Below are positions 59,553-64,000 of a stretch of DNA of 64,000 nucleotides, piece after piece. Numbering within the stretch: the stretch's first letter is position 1; each line of letters begins with the position of its first letter. Origin of the DNA: Glandiceps talaboti (lineage: Eukaryota; Hemichordata; Enteropneusta; Spengelidae); NCBI RefSeq assembly GCF_964340395.1, contig NC_135566.1:9773001-9837000 (forward strand), read 5' to 3'. Made by a program: the position numbers and the translations under genes. The notes under the pieces were generated by a model. The model worked only from the letters and a program-made list of their open reading frames with translations. It was not told where the DNA came from and ran no database searches.

Positions 59553-60609
59553 TCAATTTGAGAAAGACAAATGACGCTGAAAAACTGTATTGTCACATTT
59601 TTGATGGGATGACAATGTATCACAGTGAAAAATTTCATCATAATTAATTTGTGAAAATAGTACAAAGCCATTGTTTCAGTAGCTTAGTCCATACCAGTGA
59701 GTGAATAAGTATTGTGCCCTCTGTAGGCCAGAAATGGAAAACATTGTCAGCAGCCTCTGCTTTGTTAATTTACAACATGGAAGGGATAGTGAGATTAAAG
59801 GGCTACTTCAGATTAGGATTAAAATCTAGATGTGGAAAACTGGTTTTGTAGACTGGACCAGAACAAAAGATGATCCCATGTAATCCTTATTAAGGTAACA
59901 CTAATGCAATGACCTGGGATTGAAACATGGCCCTTTAAAACAGCAACATACCATAAAGAAGAGGATAGCCAATCTTACAGGAGACCAACCATACAAAGAA
60001 AGTCATTCATGAATACCCTATAAACAAAGAAGACGGTACTGCTGTGTAGTAATCAGTGTCAACGGTGTGCTTTTGGAATACAACAGCTTCGAAAAATACT
60101 TTCAATACATTTTCCCAGGGTAAGGATTGTTATTTAGAAGCAGTGCAGAAAACAACAGAAATCATTTTGGCAATGCAATGAAATATTTTTAGTCCTCAAT
60201 GGTCAAATATTTTTGAAGAATATCTGCAGAATAACACGTATAGAATGGCAATGGTGATAGAAAAGCACATTTTGTCTGTTATCTCTGATACGTATAGACA
60301 CCATTCAAATGTCTTCATGACCTTTGATCTTGACCACCATATTCAAGGTCAAATAGCAATTGGTCAATAAGTTGTGAAGTTTTGTATCTTGAGACACCAT
60401 TCAAATTTGCCCAATTTTGCAATAAAATACACCAGTTGGGGAGTATGTCTTCAGTGGAGGCTTGTTTTATTTTTGTTTTTGTGGAAATTTTATTTGTTGT
60501 TTGTTTGTTTGTGGTATAATGAGTATTATCACAGCAGTATCTTGATTTTATTGTACTGTAGTTGAACTATTCCAGACTTCTGTAAATTTTATTGTTTGCC
60601 ACTGTGATG

Positions 60610-60731
60610 TAGGTCTGTAAGGTACATCATGATGGGGCGCCCTCACACATCGCTCAGCCTTGATGGGACGCCCTCACACATCGCTCAGCAGGCTGATGAG
60701 GATGGAGCAACATGACGCATCTTACAGTCTA
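60610..60731. repeat. Palindromic family A, copy 5
   Basis: TAGGTCTGTAAGGTACATC at the left and CGCATCTTACAGTCTA at the right. An internal ~30-bp segment with CGCCCTCACACATCGCTCAG is duplicated. Confidence 0.8.
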
Positions 60732-60840
60732 CTCTAACCATGATTGTGATGGGACAATATTGTTTGGAGTATATTCTGTGCTGAAATGCATTTCATTCAT
60801 TTGACACAAATGTGTGTTTCACCGAATACATATTTTACAA

Positions 60841-60846
60841 AATAAA
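60841..60846 (+). terminator. Candidate polyadenylation signal of C1QBP
   Basis: AATAAA about 1.29 kb after the C1QBP stop. An earlier AATAAA stands at 60421-60426. Use of the distal one would put the palindromic repeat at 60610-60731 into the 3' UTR. Confidence 0.45.
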
Positions 60847-60910
60847 AATATTGTACAATAACAAATGAAGACTGTTATCTTTATTTCAAACTCCAGCAAG
60901 TTGGACTTAC

Positions 60911-61354
60911 AGGGAAACACCACTCTACGAAAAATAAAGGTATTTCCATAAACTTGGGGTTCTGGAGAGTTATTTCATGATTTCACATCACATAAATTTG
61001 CACGATGGCCAAGAAACACCAACTTTTTTCACTTCCATTGTTCACATTGTGGTCCACTATTGCCACATGGGACTTAGCAGACATGCATATATGAACAACG
61101 ACCATGACATTTGAATGTAGTAACATGAGTCATGAATATTCATTGCTCATCTATTACATATGCATATCTACCAAGTCCCATGAGGCACTGGAATGATGGA
61201 CTACAGCTAGAATATTGAAGGTCAAAGTTTCATTTTGGTTTTTATTGGCAGCTGTGCAAAATTCAAAATTCATGTGATGTGAAATCATGAACTGACTCTC
61301 CAGAACCAAAAGTTTATGAAAATTGCTTTATCCCCATGAGTGTCGCTCCCCTTT
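60911..61354. repeat. Foldback family B, long complete copy
   Basis: Left arm AGGGAAACACCACTCTACG and GGTTCTGGAGAGTTATTTC; right arm GAACTGACTCTCCAGAACC and GTGTCGCTCCCCTTT. Arms pair over roughly 100 bp. Confidence 0.85.
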
Positions 61355-61671
61355 AATGTGTTGTTTTTATCTTTTAAGAATACCACAAAAAATGTTACAT
61401 GTGTAAGTGAATTCCTTGCCATCTTCTGATACCATCATGAATATTCATTTTTTTTTACTGGAGACAAATCATTTGGCTGTTTAAAGGTTCTAAATCATTT
61501 AAATGGTTTAATATACTAAATACGGGGATACCCCTAATCCTGCCTTGGCCACTGTCTTTTACATGGACTTGACGAGGGTTTTACATGTAAAAGTGGTAGG
61601 ATTAACTGACTTGTCAGCCATTTTTGGCTAAAATGTTAAACAAGAGTATTCAATATTAGGGAAATGACTTA

Positions 61672-61885
61672 AAAGGGGAACACTGCTCCAGGAAACAATG
61701 GCACTTTAATTAACCATAGGTTCTGGAGAGTCATTTCATGATTTTACATCACCTACAATTACTTGCTATTTTAGAGGAACATCAAGTTGATCATGTGCGT
61801 TTATAGAGTATCTGTGCTGTGGGCTATTGCATGATGGGAGTCAGAAATAATACATTCATGGTTGAACAATGAATATTCATGAGAT
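61672..61885. repeat. Foldback family B, one-sided copy
   Basis: AAAGGGGAACACTGCTCC at the left, GGTTCTGGAGAGTCATTTC, and an interior close to the copy at 33183. No right arm. Confidence 0.75.
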
Positions 61886-62042
61886 GTTTTACACACAGAA
61901 GGGCATACGCACTCAGGAGTCTTGATATAACGTTGCATTATTTCCTATAATGGTGGTGTCCTAGACAATATATATCATATTTTATACCTCATTATAAGTT
62001 TCTTAGGACAAGTGAAGTACACACAATGTTTTGTGTAAAAGG

Positions 62043-62048
62043 TTTATT
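62043..62048 (-). terminator. Candidate polyadenylation signal of ESS2
   Basis: AATAAA on the - strand, 632 bases after the ESS2 stop codon at 62680. Confidence 0.45.
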
Positions 62049-62679
62049 TCAAGTAAATCTCTTTTAATGTAATAAATAGTACCATATACATCACAAAAAA
62101 TGCAAGTTTCAAAAGCTGGAACTTTCAGTATCAGGTGATAGCAACAAATCAGTAGAATCACAGTATGTACTGAGGTAAATAACAAAATCACAACAAAAAT
62201 TGGGGAGTCGTTACCAAGAAATTTTTTTTGACTGTGAGCAGAAATTTCATTTCTAAATATCTGCTGTCGTGGTTGTGGTAGAATACTTCTGGTCTGATAT
62301 TCAGCAGACCTGTCTTTCTGATTTCAGCAATACTGTTAGTCTGTCACCATTTTAGTAATTGTTTTTACTTGACGTGTACTTCATGGTGGCAGGTGTACCT
62401 CTAATGTGAGAAGTTGACAATTTCTTTGCTGTAAGCTAGACAAAATATACATCTCCTTCCTTCACAGTGGCATCAAAAAGTATCTCAAAGTAGCCTAGAC
62501 AAAAAGAAAGTCAAAATTCATTGGTTTCCACAAGATCTGCCTGCCAGCACCTGTCATGTGATCTGCATGTGATCAACACATGGTATCCATATGATCTTCA
62601 TTTATTTCTACATGATAAGTCATGTGATCTACACATGATCCTCACATGGCCTCTGTAGCTGAAAACTGACATTTGTACA

Positions 62680-63727
62680 TCAGAAGAAATCAGTTGCTTT
62701 TGGTCTGTTTGTCCTTTTTGGTAAATTCAATAAATTGTCTGTGAGTGAAGAAATGTCTGAACCGATTACTGGAAGTTTTGGGGTGGTACCACTCTTTCCT
62801 GGTGTTTTATTAGGTGTCCTATTTGGAGTAAGTCTAGCTGGTGTCTTATCACTACTTGGTGTATGTTGTGGTGAAGGAGTATAACTGGCTCTGAGGGCAG
62901 CGTCGGTGCTTGCACGTTTACCAAGGCTCTTGTTGACCAACTTCTGTGCGGCTGGTGACAACATCTTCATTCTGTCAACAGACCCCATTCTTTTTAACGA
63001 TGGGCTGTAAATTAAATCAAAATTTCGTGAATATGCAGGAAATGTCTTGGATTTCATCAATCTTATTAAGAAAGTAAAAGCAAAATGGACACACTGAGAA
63101 ACACTGGGCCAAGTGTTCTATGTGATGACAATTTTGCATTGGATAAAGCCGAGGCACAGCCAAGGTCAAAATAACGAATGGGTTACCCAAAAGTGTCTTG
63201 TTAAAAACAGTAAATGTCCTCTGACCTGTACTACAACTATAAGAAATGACGTTTACCTGTTGACTGATGAAATTTGTAAATGACAACAGATATGCATATA
63301 ACCAGAGAGTGACACTTTTTGAATAGTGTGTTGCAATGTGAATGAGAAATGCCATAATTGGTAAACAGTTATGATACACCATATTGAAATTTCTTGTAAC
63401 AATGACATGAAGCAAAAAAAGTGTACCATCAGAAAATTGTGTATATCATCGGTTGTCTGATTGAAAAGATAATACCCCAGTTACAGCTAGTGCATTTTAA
63501 TGGTTACAGGAGTGCAAAATAACAACTCTGTTTCTCTATGGTAACTGAAATTCGATTGACTTTTCCCTGTGAAATACAAATATGTTAACCGATACTAGTG
63601 TAAGTGAGTACCTTGTTAAACTCTCTGTTACTTTCTTGAGGGCTTCCTGTTTCTTTGCTCTGTGTCGTTTACCCACTTTTTCAGCAAGAGAGTGACCAAG
63701 TTTTTCTCTTCTTGGAACATCAGGGAT
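62680..63727 (-). CDS. ESS2: ESS2 (DGCR14) spliceosome-associated protein, C-terminal part
   Basis: Last two coding exons of a gene that continues beyond the right edge: 63612-63727, then 62680-63004, joined in frame (phase 2) through KKVTESLTSPSLKRMGS. ESS2 (ES2/DGCR14/Bis1) is a nuclear coiled-coil protein associated with the spliceosomal C complex. Family-like features: PRREKLGHSLAEKVGKRHRAKKQEAL in a basic helix, LSPAAQKLVNKSLGKR, the conserved ALRASYTPSP, a low-complexity stretch rich in Thr-Pro, and the end TDNLLNLPKR followed by KATDFF and stop. The terminal DFF is typical of the family as I recall it. An upstream acceptor at 63728 implies an earlier exon outside the window; 63728-64000 looks like intron. 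It converges with C1QBP. Confidence 0.88.
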
Positions 63728-64000
63728 CTGAAAAAATCAAGTAGTTAAACACTAGTTACAACGAGAATAATGCTGTAATATACTAACCTAATGGGAAAAC
63801 AGACGTTCCTTTGTCAAATTGAGATCAATAACTCAAGTATTCATTATTCACTGCAATGTGTAACAATAAGCACAATAAACTTGTTCTTTTTGTGGTATGT
63901 ATTTTTTGCGAGTCACCACAATCCACGTAATTCATGTCACGATGTGAGTCATCACATACTTAGGAAAAGAGAAACACCAATAGTGAGTCACAAGAAAGTG

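Larger units (their letters stand above)
59553..60860 (+). other. Probable C1QBP 3' UTR
   Basis: Non-coding sequence between the C1QBP stop and the distal AATAAA. It contains one copy of the short palindromic family A (60610-60731). I see no other gene. Confidence 0.45.
60861..62042. other. Intergenic region between C1QBP and ESS2 3' ends
   Basis: Mostly occupied by two family B foldback copies (60911-61354 and 61672-61885). No coding exon seen. Confidence 0.5.

Overview
This window is nuclear DNA from an animal: coding sequence is split into short exons with GT-AG introns, codon use is ordinary, and the base composition is AT-rich with many microsatellites and short palindromic repeats. The protein set (a PARN-like piRNA trimmer, TMEM120, C1QBP/p32, ESS2 and a rhodopsin-class receptor) fits a non-vertebrate bilaterian. 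I cannot name the phylum from the sequence alone.

Layout. From about 6.5 to 39.6 kb on the + strand lies a PARN-family gene that I call PNLDC1, the piRNA 3'-end trimmer. I traced 18 exons with matching phases, ending in a hydrophobic C-terminal anchor; its 5' exons were not found here. Its 18.3 kb intron (19361-37697) carries an intronless class A GPCR on the opposite strand (23778-24800). From 39.6 to 46.1 kb is intergenic DNA with tandem repeats, including five exact CCTTATATGG (CArG-type) motifs about 50 bp apart. TMEM120 (TACAN family) runs on the - strand from 55781 to 46153 in 11 exons (344 aa). Only 201 bp separate its start codon from that of C1QBP, which runs on the + strand from 55983 to 59552 in 5 exons (277 aa), so the two probably share a bidirectional promoter. 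C1QBP converges with ESS2 (- strand), of which the last two coding exons are present.

How the genes relate. PNLDC1, C1QBP and possibly TMEM120 act at or in mitochondria or membranes, and ESS2 is a nuclear spliceosome-associated protein. Nothing suggests an operon. The only shared regulation the sequence supports is the TMEM120/C1QBP promoter.

The non-coding part is rich in foldback elements. At least ten palindromic families are recognisable by eye, several with two to five copies, and one is a perfect 51-bp inverted repeat. Several repeats sit directly against splice sites: a TTG array before a symmetric PNLDC1 exon that carries catalytic residues, a TG array just after a donor, a foldback 44 bp before an acceptor, and tandem copies of a C1QBP exon-intron junction. 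All exon calls come from reading the sequence and recalling family proteins; no search was run.
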